DNA of 60,788 bases, taken from contig JAEUVX010000013.1 in NCBI GenBank assembly GCA_016786615.1, positions 1 through 60,788 of the forward strand. Direction: 5' to 3'. This DNA is from Flavipsychrobacter sp. Its GTDB lineage: Bacteria > Bacteroidota > Bacteroidia > Chitinophagales > Chitinophagaceae. The translations under genes and the position numbers were made by a program. Position 1 is the stretch's first letter. Every line of letters starts with the position of its first letter. The notes under the pieces are model-generated. The model did not search any database. It worked only from the letters and a program-made list of their open reading frames with translations, and was not told where the DNA came from. Below are positions 6,843-16,170 of the stretch, one piece after another.

Positions 6843-9302
6843 TTATTTTCCTGTATTCAGCATGTTTATCAGTAAACGGATAGCTCCTTTGTTGCCGGCC
6901 GGTAACTGTCTGAAGAATGCTAATGAAGTATAAATATAGTGCCCTTTACCACGTTGTGTATACAGTGTGCAACCATCCAATGGTTTTTCCCCTGCATCGT
7001 TCATGCGGAATAATGGTTTGTATTTATCATCCCATTTGGCAGGAAAATATAGCCCACGTTCCTGTACCCAGCCTTCAAAGTCATCATTTGTTATTTTGTT
7101 CGGAGTGTTAAGTATTTTATGTTTCGGGTCTAGCAGTGCTATAGATGCATCTTCCTCTGTCACGCGTTGGCTGGATAGTGTTATTGGATATGGACCGATG
7201 TTTGTTGTCGCCATATCCTGCAATGTATTGTATTGCATTACCAGCGTCCCACCATTGTTTACGTATTGGTTCAGTACATGCATCCAGTAGTTCATACGCT
7301 TTTCGGTATTTATGACACGTACACCTGTCAGTACTGCATCATACTTTTTAAGTTTCTCAACAGTAATATCCTGTTCGCTAAGTATATCTACCTGCAGTCC
7401 TGTAAGCCTTAATACCTCCGCAACATTATCGCCTGCGCCATTTATATATGCAATGCGTTTTACTGTACTCTTCCAATTGCTGCGAAGCACTTTTGCATAT
7501 GCAGGTGTAAAGTATTGTAAGGTTGGAAGGTGTTCGTATTTAATAATGTTCTGTTTTCTGTCGCACAGCCCATTGCTTGTTTGCAGGTTTGCCAACAAGT
7601 AGAAATCATCTTTTGTATATGCCGCAACTTGTTTGCTGCTGAACGTTGCATGAATAGTAGTATCGATACCTTTTCGCAGATTCAATCCTTTTGCCTCGTA
7701 CACCATATCCTTACTGTAAACTACAAGGCTTGCATTCGCTATGTCTTTGTTCGGATGAATACGCACAGCTGCATTTACACTGCCATCATTATTTGCTACA
7801 ATTAATCCTGCTGTAAAATCTACAGACGCATCGGGTACAATGCGCAGTTGCTCTATCACATCGCCATGCGTAGGGTCTAGCTTTTTGAAAGATAGTGGAG
7901 CCTGCATTGTAAAATCTTTACCATCAATATTGATGCTGAGTGTGGCATACAAACCGTTTGGCGTAGTAGGATAGCCAATCAATGTGTCGTTAGGTACTTT
8001 GAAATGCCCATTGTCGTTCTTACCATCTATCAGCCAGTATGGTTCTGTATAAGCAGCATCTTCCGGTATCCTTATTTTTCTTTCAAAGCTATACAGGCTG
8101 TCTTTGCCCAAGCGCATATTTGCACTGCTATCTGTTTGCAGCCATTTTATGTTGTTCAGCTTCACCGGTACATCTGTACGTGCTATAATGCGCAGCGTAA
8201 ATGCCAGTACCTCTCCGCGTGTAGCCTCTGCTTGTTTGGTATATACTTCAGCCATCAGGCCACTGCAATGCAGTATCAAAGCATCCAGCTCCTTCAGTTT
8301 TTGTGTACGCCAGTAATTATTTTTTACTGTTTCAATCTCTTCGCGTACAGCCAGCAATTTCCTTAATGATTTTTCAGGATGATTAAAATCAAATCCTTTC
8401 AGTATCGCGTCGATATGTTCACCAATCTCTGGTCTGTTTACACGTCCCCATGTAATATCTATGCCATCAAACAAAGATGCACTCAAGCTATCGCCTGCCA
8501 CAAGTTTAAAGTATTCTGTCTGCACACCCGGTGTGCTTGGTGTGCCTGCGCCCTGGCTGCGGTGTATGCTGCGGCTGATGCCTGCCAGCTCGCCATAACC
8601 CATACCTATTGCAGGACTGTATTGCCCTACGGGTAGTTTAAACTGGTCTTCAGATGTTGTGTTCCTATCTCCAAAGCGGAAAGAGTTGAACAATACACGT
8701 TTTGGTTTCCATACCTTGTAATATTTCAACTGTTCAGGATACATGCTCTTATCACCACTTACTTTATAAGCTTCCTCTGCAAGTATTGCCGATGCAGCGT
8801 GCTGTCCATGTCCCGCATTCGCATTTGGCGGAAAGCGGCATATTACCACATCGGGTCTGAATTTGCGATATATCCACACCACATCTTTTGTAAGCAAGCC
8901 TTTGTCCCAATGCTTAAATGTTTCATCGTAGTTTTTAGAAAAACCAAAGTCTATTGCGCGGGTAAAGTATTGTCCTGCACCATCCATCTTGCGTGCTTCA
9001 AGCAGCTCGTGTGTGCGTATCAGTCCAAGCGCAGCGCCTTGCTCATTGCCAAGTATATTCTGCCCACCATCACCACGCGTCAGCGATAGGTATGCTGTAT
9101 TCAGGTGTTGGTCATTCACCAGCCAAGCCAGCAGACGTGTATTCTCATCATCTGGGTGTGCAGCAAGGTATAGTACATTGGCAAGGTTCTTTAGTTGCGC
9201 TATCTCGTGGTATATCTGTGCAGACGATGCAGGGCGTACTTGTTGTGCCTGTGAGTATAGAGTGGTTGCAGCAAGTGTGGTTAATGCAATCAGTTTTTTC
9301 AT
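6843..9302 (-). CDS. Secreted PIG-L/LmbE-family deacetylase, large form
   Basis: Residues 1-20 form a signal peptide (ends SQAQ). The PIG-L deacetylase domain (about 35-260) has the zinc motif HPDDE (49-53) and the distal ligand His168 in GHGQH (164-168), as in GlcNAc-PI and LmbE-like N-deacetylases. The rest, to residue 819, is beta-sandwich-like, followed by a C-terminal alpha/beta part (VKRIAYINGAGDNVAEVLR) of glutamine-amidotransferase-like type. It probably removes acetyl groups from a sugar derivative in the periplasm or at the surface. Operon: the DUF2911 gene lies upstream beyond a hairpin, and the small membrane protein and the symporter lie downstream. Confidence 0.9.
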   Translation of the reverse strand: MKKLIALTTLAATTLYSQAQQVRPASSAQIYHEIAQLKNLANVLYLAAHPDDENTRLLAWLVNDQHLNTAYLSLTRGDGGQNILGNEQGAALGLIRTHELLEARKMDGAGQYFTRAIDFGFSKNYDETFKHWDKGLLTKDVVWIYRKFRPDVVICRFPPNANAGHGQHAASAILAEEAYKVSGDKSMYPEQLKYYKVWKPKRVLFNSFRFGDRNTTSEDQFKLPVGQYSPAIGMGYGELAGISRSIHRSQGAGTPSTPGVQTEYFKLVAGDSLSASLFDGIDITWGRVNRPEIGEHIDAILKGFDFNHPEKSLRKLLAVREEIETVKNNYWRTQKLKELDALILHCSGLMAEVYTKQAEATRGEVLAFTLRIIARTDVPVKLNNIKWLQTDSSANMRLGKDSLYSFERKIRIPEDAAYTEPYWLIDGKNDNGHFKVPNDTLIGYPTTPNGLYATLSINIDGKDFTMQAPLSFKKLDPTHGDVIEQLRIVPDASVDFTAGLIVANNDGSVNAAVRIHPNKDIANASLVVYSKDMVYEAKGLNLRKGIDTTIHATFSSKQVAAYTKDDFYLLANLQTSNGLCDRKQNIIKYEHLPTLQYFTPAYAKVLRSNWKSTVKRIAYINGAGDNVAEVLRLTGLQVDILSEQDITVEKLKKYDAVLTGVRVINTEKRMNYWMHVLNQYVNNGGTLVMQYNTLQDMATTNIGPYPITLSSQRVTEEDASIALLDPKHKILNTPNKITNDDFEGWVQERGLYFPAKWDDKYKPLFRMNDAGEKPLDGCTLYTQRGKGHYIYTSLAFFRQLPAGNKGAIRLLINMLNTGK

Positions 9303-9319
9303 AATGGTATTTGAAAGAG

Positions 9320-9350
9320 AAACCCACAGTAAAACTTTACTGTGGGTTTT
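9320..9350 (-). terminator. Strong hairpin between the DUF2911 gene and the deacetylase gene
   Basis: AAACCCACAGTAAA and TTTACTGTGGGTTT are perfect inverted copies around a tiny centre (AC), so a 12-pair stem with a 6-base loop can form. It lies downstream of the DUF2911 stop and only 17 bases upstream of the deacetylase ATG, with no TAnnTTTG box between. It may end the first transcript fully or act as a partial terminator. Confidence 0.7.
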
Positions 9351-9392
9351 CTAAATTACTGAATAGTTGCCTGTAATAGTTTGTACAGGGTG

Positions 9393-10235
9393 TTAAGATT
9401 TTTTATAAGAGTTGATCAGCTTTGTCATGTTGTTTACATACTCAGCTTCAAAAGCTGAACCTTTAGCAACTTCCATTGCTTTGTTAGCAGCACTGATAGC
9501 ATCTTCTTTCTTGCCCATTTTCTGAGCAATGCGTGCTTTCAGGCTCCACATCCAGAAAGCTTTAGGATTAGCTTCCAATGCTTTATCAACATACACAGTT
9601 GCTCTATCGAGGTTCTGGTTTGTTTCAAAATAGTAGTTAGCTGCCTGGAAGTATGGGATATTCGGGTTGTTGATAGCTTTATCGATAGATGCGTTCAGGC
9701 GTTCTTCGTTGTTAGCTTTAACAGGTATTACGATTTTAGTTTTTTCCCAACTCAGTTCAATATTACAAGTGCTGTAAGTGATATTGCCGATGTTGATAGT
9801 AAACGTCTGAACGTTTTTATCCAATGCTTTTGGTGCAATTTTAAAACGTGCTACGTCATCTGCTTTGTCATAACCCGCATTGCCCCAGTTGCCTACACCT
9901 TTGTTCAGTATGATTTCCCATTCTGTTGCACCGGGTATAGTATATATTGCATACTCACCAGCTTTCACAGCTTGTCCGCCAATAGCTACATCTTCACCAA
10001 ATTTTACTTTGGTAGCAGAGTTGGCACCTGTGCGCCATACATTGCCGAAAGCAACTAATTCGCCGAATACTTTGCGTCCGCGCATAGACGGGCGGCTGTA
10101 AGATATTTCGATATTTGAAGTAGAGAACTCCTGTGTCAGTTTTGACGTCGGGCTCAATGCAGGCAATTTCAAATCTTGTGCATATACACCGGCAGACAGT
10201 AAAGCTGATAATAATAAAAATGAGAAACGTTTCAT
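9393..10235 (-). CDS. Secreted DUF2911 protein with TPR-like C-terminus
   Basis: Signal peptide 1-20 (VYAQ-DL). Residues 25-172 match the DUF2911 family: SRPSMRGRKVFGELV (47-61), VWRTGANSAT (66-75), and AGEYAIYTIPG (92-102). Residues 180-275 form helical, TPR-like repeats (NLDRATVYVDKALEANPKA). The function of DUF2911 is not known to me; it is widespread in Bacteroidota periplasm or outer-membrane fractions. It precedes the deacetylase-symporter genes on the same strand, separated by a hairpin. A possible promoter upstream reads TTTG-N17-TACTTTTA. Confidence 0.87.
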   Translation of the reverse strand: MKRFSFLLLSALLSAGVYAQDLKLPALSPTSKLTQEFSTSNIEISYSRPSMRGRKVFGELVAFGNVWRTGANSATKVKFGEDVAIGGQAVKAGEYAIYTIPGATEWEIILNKGVGNWGNAGYDKADDVARFKIAPKALDKNVQTFTINIGNITYSTCNIELSWEKTKIVIPVKANNEERLNASIDKAINNPNIPYFQAANYYFETNQNLDRATVYVDKALEANPKAFWMWSLKARIAQKMGKKEDAISAANKAMEVAKGSAFEAEYVNNMTKLINSYKKS

Positions 10236-10367
10236 ATGTATGATTTTTTACAGAGTGCTAAAAGTACGACTTTAATGTAGGTACAAAAAAGATATTCTCT
10301 ATAGGGCATTAAAGACAAACATATCTCTGTAAATAAGTACGTTACTTTGCCACTCAAAACATAGAAA

Positions 10368-10664
10368 ATGAGCCATACAGTCAATCTTGCCATACAGGTA
10401 TTGCCAACACATATGCCACAACCCGAAGCATACGCAGTAGTAGATGCAGCTATAGATTGCATAAAAGCATCGGGCATGGAATACCTAGTATGCCCTTTTG
10501 AAACGGTAATAGAAGGCCCGTACGAGCAAGTAATGCAGCTGGTAGATGATATACAAACGGCTTGTAATAAAGCAGGTGCACAATCATTATTAATTAATAT
10601 GAAACTACAACGCAGCTTTGTAAAAGATATAGCAATTGACGATAAGATAGGTAAGTACAAATAA
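10368..10664 (+). CDS. Thiamine-binding protein, YkoF/MTH1187 (UPF0045) family
   Basis: A 98-residue cytosolic ferredoxin-like protein. The pattern VNLAIQVLP...AYAVVDAAIDCIKASGMEYLV (residues about 4-44) followed by ETVIEGPYEQVMQLV (47-61) is that of the MTH1187/YkoF thiamine-binding family. Members bind thiamine or its precursors and are thought to buffer or sense them. A TTACTTTG box lies 18 bases upstream of the ATG. It is followed by pyrF, which has its own promoter box, so the two need not share a transcript. Confidence 0.85.
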   Translation: MSHTVNLAIQVLPTHMPQPEAYAVVDAAIDCIKASGMEYLVCPFETVIEGPYEQVMQLVDDIQTACNKAGAQSLLINMKLQRSFVKDIAIDDKIGKYK

Positions 10665-10670
10665 TGCCAT

Positions 10671-10678
10671 TAAATTTG
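10671..10678 (+). promoter_or_regulatory. -7 promoter box of pyrF
   Basis: TAAATTTG is a perfect TAnnTTTG match, 19 bases upstream of the pyrF ATG and just after the stop of the thiamine-binding gene. The expected 5' leader is about 13 bases. No strong -33 box was seen. Confidence 0.5.
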
Positions 10679-10697
10679 CAGCCCAATCTGTTTTAAT

Positions 10698-11498
10698 ATG
10701 AATCGTGCGCAGCTTGTCAGCGAGATAAAAAGAAAGAAATCTGTATTGTGTGTTGGTTTGGATACAGACCTGAAAAAAGTGCCTGTGCACCTGTTTGCAG
10801 ACGAAGATCCGGTATTTGCCTTCAATAAAGCTATTATCGATGCTACTAAAGACTATACAGTAGCTTATAAAATCAATACAGCATTCTACGAAGCACAAGG
10901 CTTGAAAGGTTGGATAAGCCTTGAAAAGACTTTGAAATACATACCTAAAGATATTTTCACCATTGCGGATGCAAAGCGTGGCGATATCGGCAATACTGCA
11001 GAGCAATACGCGCATACATTCTTTAAAACATATCCTTTCGATAGTGTAACCGTTGCCCCGTACATGGGCAAAGACAGCGTACAGCCTTTTATGCAGTTCG
11101 ATGGCCATTGGGCTATTGTGTTGGGGCTTACTTCTAATGCAGGTAGTGCAGACTTCCAACTGCAGCCAAGCGGCGATGAGCTGATGTACGAACGTGTACT
11201 GAAAACAGTAGCAAGCTGGGGCACACCCGAAAACCTGATGTTTGTAATAGGTGCTACCCGAAAAGAACAATTGCAACACGTACGCCAAATGTTACCCGAC
11301 CATTTCTTCCTGATACCGGGTGTTGGTGCACAGGGTGGCGATGTGCCTACTGTATGCGAAAACGCGCTGAACAAAGATGGTGGTATTCTTATCAATGTAT
11401 CTCGTGCCGTGATATTTGCCAGCAGTGGCGAAGACTTTGCGGTGAAAGCAGGTGAGGCTGCTAAAGATTATCAGCAACAAATGGCTGCTTATTTGTAA
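10698..11498 (+). CDS. pyrF: Orotidine 5'-phosphate decarboxylase (group 2)
   Basis: It converts orotidine monophosphate to UMP, the last step of de novo pyrimidine synthesis. Residues LCVGLDTDL (17-25) bind substrate, YKIN (57-60) lies on the next strand, and the catalytic Asp-Lys-Asp array is in DAKRGDIGNT (91-100: Asp91, Lys93, Asp96). VAPYMGKDS and the late PGVGAQGGD phosphate-binding loop are present. The length of 266 and the TA/NT after DIG fit the longer group-2 enzymes. The DUF2851 gene follows after 28 bases and may be cotranscribed. Confidence 0.96.
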   Translation: MNRAQLVSEIKRKKSVLCVGLDTDLKKVPVHLFADEDPVFAFNKAIIDATKDYTVAYKINTAFYEAQGLKGWISLEKTLKYIPKDIFTIADAKRGDIGNTAEQYAHTFFKTYPFDSVTVAPYMGKDSVQPFMQFDGHWAIVLGLTSNAGSADFQLQPSGDELMYERVLKTVASWGTPENLMFVIGATRKEQLQHVRQMLPDHFFLIPGVGAQGGDVPTVCENALNKDGGILINVSRAVIFASSGEDFAVKAGEAAKDYQQQMAAYL

Positions 11499-11526
11499 TT
11501 TGATGGTAGCATAATACACCATCACG

Positions 11527-12801
11527 ATGCAGGAAAAACTATTGCAGTTTATCTGGCAATACAGCCTTTATAATCCGTCACAACTACAAACCACAAATGG
11601 TGAACCAATAACTGTTGTTCACCCCGGCAGGTATAATACCAATGCAGGCCCCGATTTTCTGGAAGCCAAAGTAAGGGTAGGAGATACCCTGCTGGCGGGC
11701 CATGTAGAATTGCATGTAAATAACAGCGACTGGCTAAAGCATGGTCATCAGCACGACGAAGCTTACCGCAATGTGATACTGCATGTAGTTTACAATCATG
11801 ATAGTGATACTGGTCCAGCGCATACACCTGTTTTAGAACTGCGAAAATATATTATGCCAAATGTGGTGCAGCAATACAATGCACTCATGGCACAGGTACA
11901 GCCAATACCTTGTGCATCCCAATTGCAACAGGTAAAAGATATCACTAAAGAAAGTTGGCTGACGAGAATACTGGCAGAACGCTGGGAAGAAAAGCAAGTC
12001 TTGTGGCAAGAGCTATTAGATAAAAGTGCGGGCGATTGGCGCAATGTGCTCTATTGGCGTATGGCTGCCAACTTCGGCTTTAAACTGAATGCTGATGTGT
12101 TTCTTGAATTGGCACTGTCTATTCCACACAATGTATTTGCAAAAGGCGGCACGCTCTTGCAGATTGAAGCAGTCCTATTTGGGCAGGCGGGTATGCTGGA
12201 TGCAGATTTTGGAGATGAATACCCGAATTCGCTAAAGAAAGAATACCAATACCTGAAGCAGAAATACCAGTTAACACCATTGCCTGCACACCGTTGGAAA
12301 TACCTGCGGCTTCGCCCGGCCAATTTTCCGACTATCCGCATTGCACAGTTTGCAGCATTGGTGCATAAGTCTTTCCATCTGTTTTCTCAGATTGTAGAAA
12401 CGAATACGGTAAAAGAGATAATACCACTTCTGGATGTAACAGCAAGTGAATATTGGGATACACATTACAGATTTGATGAACCGTCAGATACACCTGCACC
12501 AAAACATCTCGGCAAGTCATCCATTCAGAATATCATCATCAATACCATAGCGCCTATTCGTTATCTGTATGCACAGGCGCATGGTACAGACAAGCAGCAA
12601 GAACTTGCATTACAATTGCTGGATGAACTGCCTGCAGAAAAGAACCACATCATAGAACAATACAACACCATTAGCTGGAAAGCAATAAACGCCGCACAAG
12701 GGCAGGCGTTTATTCAATTATATAATAACTATTGCGGCAAAAAGCGCTGCCTTGAATGTGCAGTAGGTTTAAGCTTGCTCAAATCAACCCCAGACAAATG
12801 A
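11527..12801 (+). CDS. DUF2851 family protein
   Basis: A 424-residue soluble protein without signal peptide. The N-terminal block GPDFLEAKV (41-49) ... GHVELHVNNSDW (58-69) ... HGHQHD ... VILHVVYNHD (83-92) is the hallmark of DUF2851. Asp43 and the E-x-H of VELHV have the spacing of a PD-(D/E)xK-like core, a hint only. The C-terminus has three close cysteines (NYCGKKRCLEC). The function of the family is not known to me. It ends 18 bases inside the convergent OsmC gene. Confidence 0.85.
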   Translation: MQEKLLQFIWQYSLYNPSQLQTTNGEPITVVHPGRYNTNAGPDFLEAKVRVGDTLLAGHVELHVNNSDWLKHGHQHDEAYRNVILHVVYNHDSDTGPAHTPVLELRKYIMPNVVQQYNALMAQVQPIPCASQLQQVKDITKESWLTRILAERWEEKQVLWQELLDKSAGDWRNVLYWRMAANFGFKLNADVFLELALSIPHNVFAKGGTLLQIEAVLFGQAGMLDADFGDEYPNSLKKEYQYLKQKYQLTPLPAHRWKYLRLRPANFPTIRIAQFAALVHKSFHLFSQIVETNTVKEIIPLLDVTASEYWDTHYRFDEPSDTPAPKHLGKSSIQNIIINTIAPIRYLYAQAHGTDKQQELALQLLDELPAEKNHIIEQYNTISWKAINAAQGQAFIQLYNNYCGKKRCLECAVGLSLLKSTPDK

Positions 12802-13191
12802 TATTGTTTCTTTCAGGTCGGGGTGCAGGCTTTTAGCTACCGGGCATGTAACAGCCGCACGCTCCAGTATCAGCCTTTCTTTTTCAGAATAAGTTTTGCC
12901 TGCGGGCATTATGATATTCACTTTTATCTCGCCAATACGCCTCGGGTCGCTTGCCATTATTTTCTCTACCTCACATTCCGTTCCGTCAATATTAATATCG
13001 TGTGTGTCGCCTGCAATGCCCATTGTAGTAACGATACATGCTGCCAGGGCAGTAGCTACAAGGTCGGTTGGCGAAAAACGCTCACCTTTACCCCGGTTAT
13101 CCGTTGGTGCATCTGTTTCTATTACCGAGCCCGAACGCAGATGGGTGGCTTCTGTTCTTAAATTACCTGTATATAGCACTTTAGACGTCAT
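12784..13191 (-). CDS. OsmC/Ohr family peroxiredoxin-like protein
   Basis: A 135-residue thiol peroxidase of the OsmC superfamily, expected to reduce organic hydroperoxides in the cytoplasm. The two family cysteines are Cys52 in ALAACIVTTM and Cys116 in AVTCPVAKSL; the first is the peroxidatic one by analogy. The N-terminal strand and the SPTDLVATALA helix start (40-50) are typical of the general OsmC branch rather than strict Ohr. The physiological substrate is unproved. The gene overlaps the DUF2851 stop by 18 bases, tail to tail. Confidence 0.9.
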   Translation of the reverse strand: MTSKVLYTGNLRTEATHLRSGSVIETDAPTDNRGKGERFSPTDLVATALAACIVTTMGIAGDTHDINIDGTECEVEKIMASDPRRIGEIKVNIIMPAGKTYSEKERLILERAAVTCPVAKSLHPDLKETISFVWG

Positions 13192-13241
13192 GTATCGTTT
13201 TTTGTGTTAAATTTACGATGTATCGTTCATAGAACACCAAT

Positions 13242-14075
13242 ATGAAAGGAATAATAACAGGCACATTATGCATATCAGCATTGCTGATATCTCAACAGTC
13301 TATGGCACAGGGTAGTGGTGCTAATAGCCTGAATATTAATAGTTTTACTCCACCAACCAAGTCGAAGCCGGTAGTAAAAAAGATAAAGCCATTACGCAAA
13401 GAGTTCAGTATTGGTTTAAGGCTTAATTCAGACGGATGGGGTGTTTTTGTGGATAAGGGTTGGGTGAAAAGCCAGGACAGGCAAAGCGATTTGTTCTATG
13501 ATACACGTGTTTTTCAAGTAGAGCTTGCAGAAAAGCACCATCCTAAAGAGATAAAACGGACTAATACATTAGGTTCTTTTGCTACAGAAAACCCAACACC
13601 TTTTGTATTTGGTAAGGTGAATAATTTCTATGCGTTAAAATTGGGGTATGGCAACCGTAAAATGATAGCCGGTAAGCCTGAATCCGGTACCGTATCCGTT
13701 CATTGGGTATATCTCGGAGGTTTGTCTTTGGGGCTGTTAAAGCCATATTATATCAACATTGTAGCTCCTGGAACATCTGCAAAAGAGACTATTAAATACT
13801 CAGAAGCTACTAAAAATGACTTTTTGTACCAGAATGGTATAGTAGGTGCAGCAGGCTTTTCTAAAGGTATAGGTGAAGTAAATATCGTTCCGGGTATCCA
13901 TGCTAAAACTGCACTGCACTTTGATTTTGCTGCCAGCAGGCATAGCAAACTGGCTATAGAAACAGGCATTAATATTGAATATTATACAGGTAAAGTGATG
14001 ATTATGGCCAATCAGGCAGATAAATCATTTTTTACTAATGTATATGCATCTATTCAATTTGGCAGACGCAAGTAG
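13242..14075 (+). CDS. Secreted hypothetical protein, probable outer-membrane barrel
   Basis: Signal peptide 1-22 (SMAQ-GS). A Pro/Lys-rich linker (SFTPPTKSKPVVKKIKPLRKE, about 34-54) precedes a region with alternating aromatic and polar strands, such as FSIGLRLNSDGWGVFVDKGW and NFYALKLGYG, ending in YASIQFGRRK. This looks like an outer-membrane beta-barrel of 8-10 strands. Families of this kind are common in Bacteroidota, but I do not recognise a named one. It is divergent from osmC and followed by lipA after 70 bases. Confidence 0.75.
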   Translation: MKGIITGTLCISALLISQQSMAQGSGANSLNINSFTPPTKSKPVVKKIKPLRKEFSIGLRLNSDGWGVFVDKGWVKSQDRQSDLFYDTRVFQVELAEKHHPKEIKRTNTLGSFATENPTPFVFGKVNNFYALKLGYGNRKMIAGKPESGTVSVHWVYLGGLSLGLLKPYYINIVAPGTSAKETIKYSEATKNDFLYQNGIVGAAGFSKGIGEVNIVPGIHAKTALHFDFAASRHSKLAIETGINIEYYTGKVMIMANQADKSFFTNVYASIQFGRRK

Positions 14076-14145
14076 GTGTTGTAATTTGCATCGTTTTTAG
14101 TCTCCTGCCTATAAAGGTGGGTTAATAAATGAGGTTCAGACCATT

Positions 14146-15078
14146 ATGAAGGAATTACCGGTTATCAGTACTGCTGCAAATAATACAGAAACAAGGGTGA
14201 AAAAGCCAAACTGGCTGAGGGTAAAGCTTCCTACAGGGGAGGGTTATCGCCATGTACGTGGCCTTGTTGATACACACAAGCTGCATACAATTTGCGAAAG
14301 CGGTAATTGCCCGAATATGGGCGAGTGTTGGGGGGAAGGTACTGCTACCTTTATGATATTAGGTAATATCTGTACACGCTCTTGTGGTTTTTGTGCGGTA
14401 GCTACAGGCCGTCCTGAACCTGTTGATTGGGATGAACCGCAGCGAGTAGCAGAGGCTATACACCTGATGAGTGTAAAACATGCAGTAATTACTTCTGTTG
14501 ACCGTGATGAGTTGAAGGATGGAGGCTCTATTATATGGGCAAATACGATTAAAGCAGTACGTGCTTTAAATCCTGATACTACACTGGAAACACTGATACC
14601 CGACTTTAAAGGCGATTGGGAAAACCTGCAACGCATTATAGATGTAGCTCCTGAAGTTGTTTCTCATAATATGGAAACAGTAGAGAGCATGACGCGCAAA
14701 GTGCGCATACAGGCCAAATACCATCGCAGCCTTGAAGTATTGCGCCGCCTGAAAGATGGTGGGATGCGTACTAAAAGTGGCCTGATGCTGGGCATTGGTG
14801 AGCAGCCTGAAGAAATATTGCAAACTATGCGCCACCTTGCTGATAATGGTTTGGATGTACTTACATTAGGGCAATACCTGCAACCAACACCTAAGCACCT
14901 TCCTGTTATTCGTTTTGTGCATCCCGATGAGTTTGCATACTATCGTGAAGAGGGTTACAAAATGGGCTTCGATTATGTAGAAAGCGGCCCGTTAGTACGC
15001 TCGTCTTATCACAGCGAACGCCATGTGATAAAAGGTGAGGGACGCAATAAATGGGAAGCGGAGAAGTCAGTCCTCTAA
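14146..15078 (+). CDS. lipA: Lipoyl synthase
   Basis: A radical SAM enzyme that inserts two sulfurs into protein-bound octanoyl chains to make the lipoyl cofactor of 2-oxoacid dehydrogenases. The auxiliary cluster motif C-x4-C-x5-C is Cys50, Cys55 and Cys61 ([12 protein letters not shown]); the radical SAM motif CxxxCxxC is Cys76, Cys80 and Cys83 (CTRSCGFC). The C-terminal RSSYH provides the conserved serine ligand. The length of 310 is usual. No lipB neighbour is present. The 3' end overlaps a convergent gene by 12 bases. Confidence 0.97.
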   Translation: MKELPVISTAANNTETRVKKPNWLRVKLPTGEGYRHVRGLVDTHKLHTICESGNCPNMGECWGEGTATFMILGNICTRSCGFCAVATGRPEPVDWDEPQRVAEAIHLMSVKHAVITSVDRDELKDGGSIIWANTIKAVRALNPDTTLETLIPDFKGDWENLQRIIDVAPEVVSHNMETVESMTRKVRIQAKYHRSLEVLRRLKDGGMRTKSGLMLGIGEQPEEILQTMRHLADNGLDVLTLGQYLQPTPKHLPVIRFVHPDEFAYYREEGYKMGFDYVESGPLVRSSYHSERHVIKGEGRNKWEAEKSVL

Positions 15079-15705
15079 ACGCTCCCAGTCGTAGCCTTTG
15101 TACTTTATTTCAACGGTTCTGGTGCCTATGATTCTACTTTTAAAATACCTGTTCTCAAAATAGGAGGATAGCGATATTTTATCATTTCCATAATAAACTT
15201 GGTACTTACTGCACAGTTTCAAAAAGTCCTGAGCTTTAATCGTGAACAATGGTATAAGGTTTTCATGCTTTTTATCTTTTGAGTGACATAGTTGAAACCA
15301 TATGTAATTACGTTTCCCTTGGTTTGTTTGTTCATCAATACTCCAATCTTCTTCTATAATGATATCCTCAATGTTTAAGATTTGTCTTTTGTGTGTGGAG
15401 TCGAAAGTGAAATGAAGTAATTGAGATACAGCCGTATCATCCAGCTTTTTATACTTGCCTTTAGTGTCAGAGTATATTGGTAAGCTATCATAAATAAGGG
15501 CGTTATTTATGATGTCTGTAATTGTAAATTGAGAACCTTTTTCATTAATTACTACAAGTAAGTCGGTGTTTGATGTATCGCTGATATTTATTAATCGTTC
15601 AACGCGTTTTTTGAATGATACGTCCGGTTCAGAAAAGCTACTTTTTTGAGCGAAACTATCGTAACTAAGAAATGCTGAGATGAGGGTAATCAGGAGTATT
15701 CTCAT
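15067..15705 (-). CDS. Secreted hypothetical protein, 212 residues
   Basis: A signal peptide (1-19, ending SFAQ) precedes a polar region with many Asp, Lys and Ser residues. The C-terminal part has [15 protein letters not shown] and ends [14 protein letters not shown]. No domain is recognised. The gene lies 7 bases downstream of the DUF1801 gene on the same strand, so the two are probably cotranscribed. It overlaps the lipA stop by 12 bases. Confidence 0.7.
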   Translation of the reverse strand: MRILLITLISAFLSYDSFAQKSSFSEPDVSFKKRVERLINISDTSNTDLLVVINEKGSQFTITDIINNALIYDSLPIYSDTKGKYKKLDDTAVSQLLHFTFDSTHKRQILNIEDIIIEEDWSIDEQTNQGKRNYIWFQLCHSKDKKHENLIPLFTIKAQDFLKLCSKYQVYYGNDKISLSSYFENRYFKSRIIGTRTVEIKYKGYDWERLED

Positions 15706-15712
15706 GTAATGT

Positions 15713-16132
15713 TTATTTCTTGTACGTCTTCTTTGCGTCTTTATATGCTTCGGTTATTAGCTTTTTCAATACAGAAGTATCTACATCATCCAGTTTGTTG
15801 ATATAAATACAGGCTTTGCTTGTTTTGTATTTGCCAAGTTTGTTGAAAAGGCTTTCATACTTGTCAAAATTTTGTGTGATGTATAAAGTGAGGTTCTGTT
15901 TTCGTGGAGAAAAACCTATAAGACACATATCAGCCTCGTGTCCGCTATCATATTTGTAATGGTATTCGTCAAAGCCTATGATACTTGTTCCCCACATTTT
16001 TGGTTCATACCCGGTAGCTTCCTGCATCATTTGCGTAATGGCAATCGCATCATTGCGTTTACGTTCTTCGGGTATGGCATTCAAAAATGCCATTACATCG
16101 CCATCATGTTTTTTTGTTTTTATTTCTGCCAT
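15713..16132 (-). CDS. DUF1801 domain protein
   Basis: A 139-residue cytosolic protein of the DUF1801 (YdhG-like) group. Visible features are AEIKTKKHDGDVMAFLNAIP, then MWGTSIIGFDEYHYKY (about 46-61) and KQNLTLYITQNFDKYE, with the helix-rich end carrying KTSKACIYINKLDDVD. The fold is frataxin-like or YdhG-like by family knowledge; the function is unknown. It probably heads a two-gene unit with the secreted protein downstream. Confidence 0.88.
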   Translation of the reverse strand: MAEIKTKKHDGDVMAFLNAIPEERKRNDAIAITQMMQEATGYEPKMWGTSIIGFDEYHYKYDSGHEADMCLIGFSPRKQNLTLYITQNFDKYESLFNKLGKYKTSKACIYINKLDDVDTSVLKKLITEAYKDAKKTYKK

Positions 16133-16170
16133 AGCAAATGAGGAGATTATTCCTATGGCAAATTATGAAA

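Noticed and set aside
8989-9354. 121-codon frame antisense to the deacetylase signal peptide region
   Set aside because: It runs across the hairpin at 9320 and has chance composition.
10605-11288. 227-codon frame antisense to pyrF
   Set aside because: No motif and low likelihood; pyrF is clearly coded on the plus strand.
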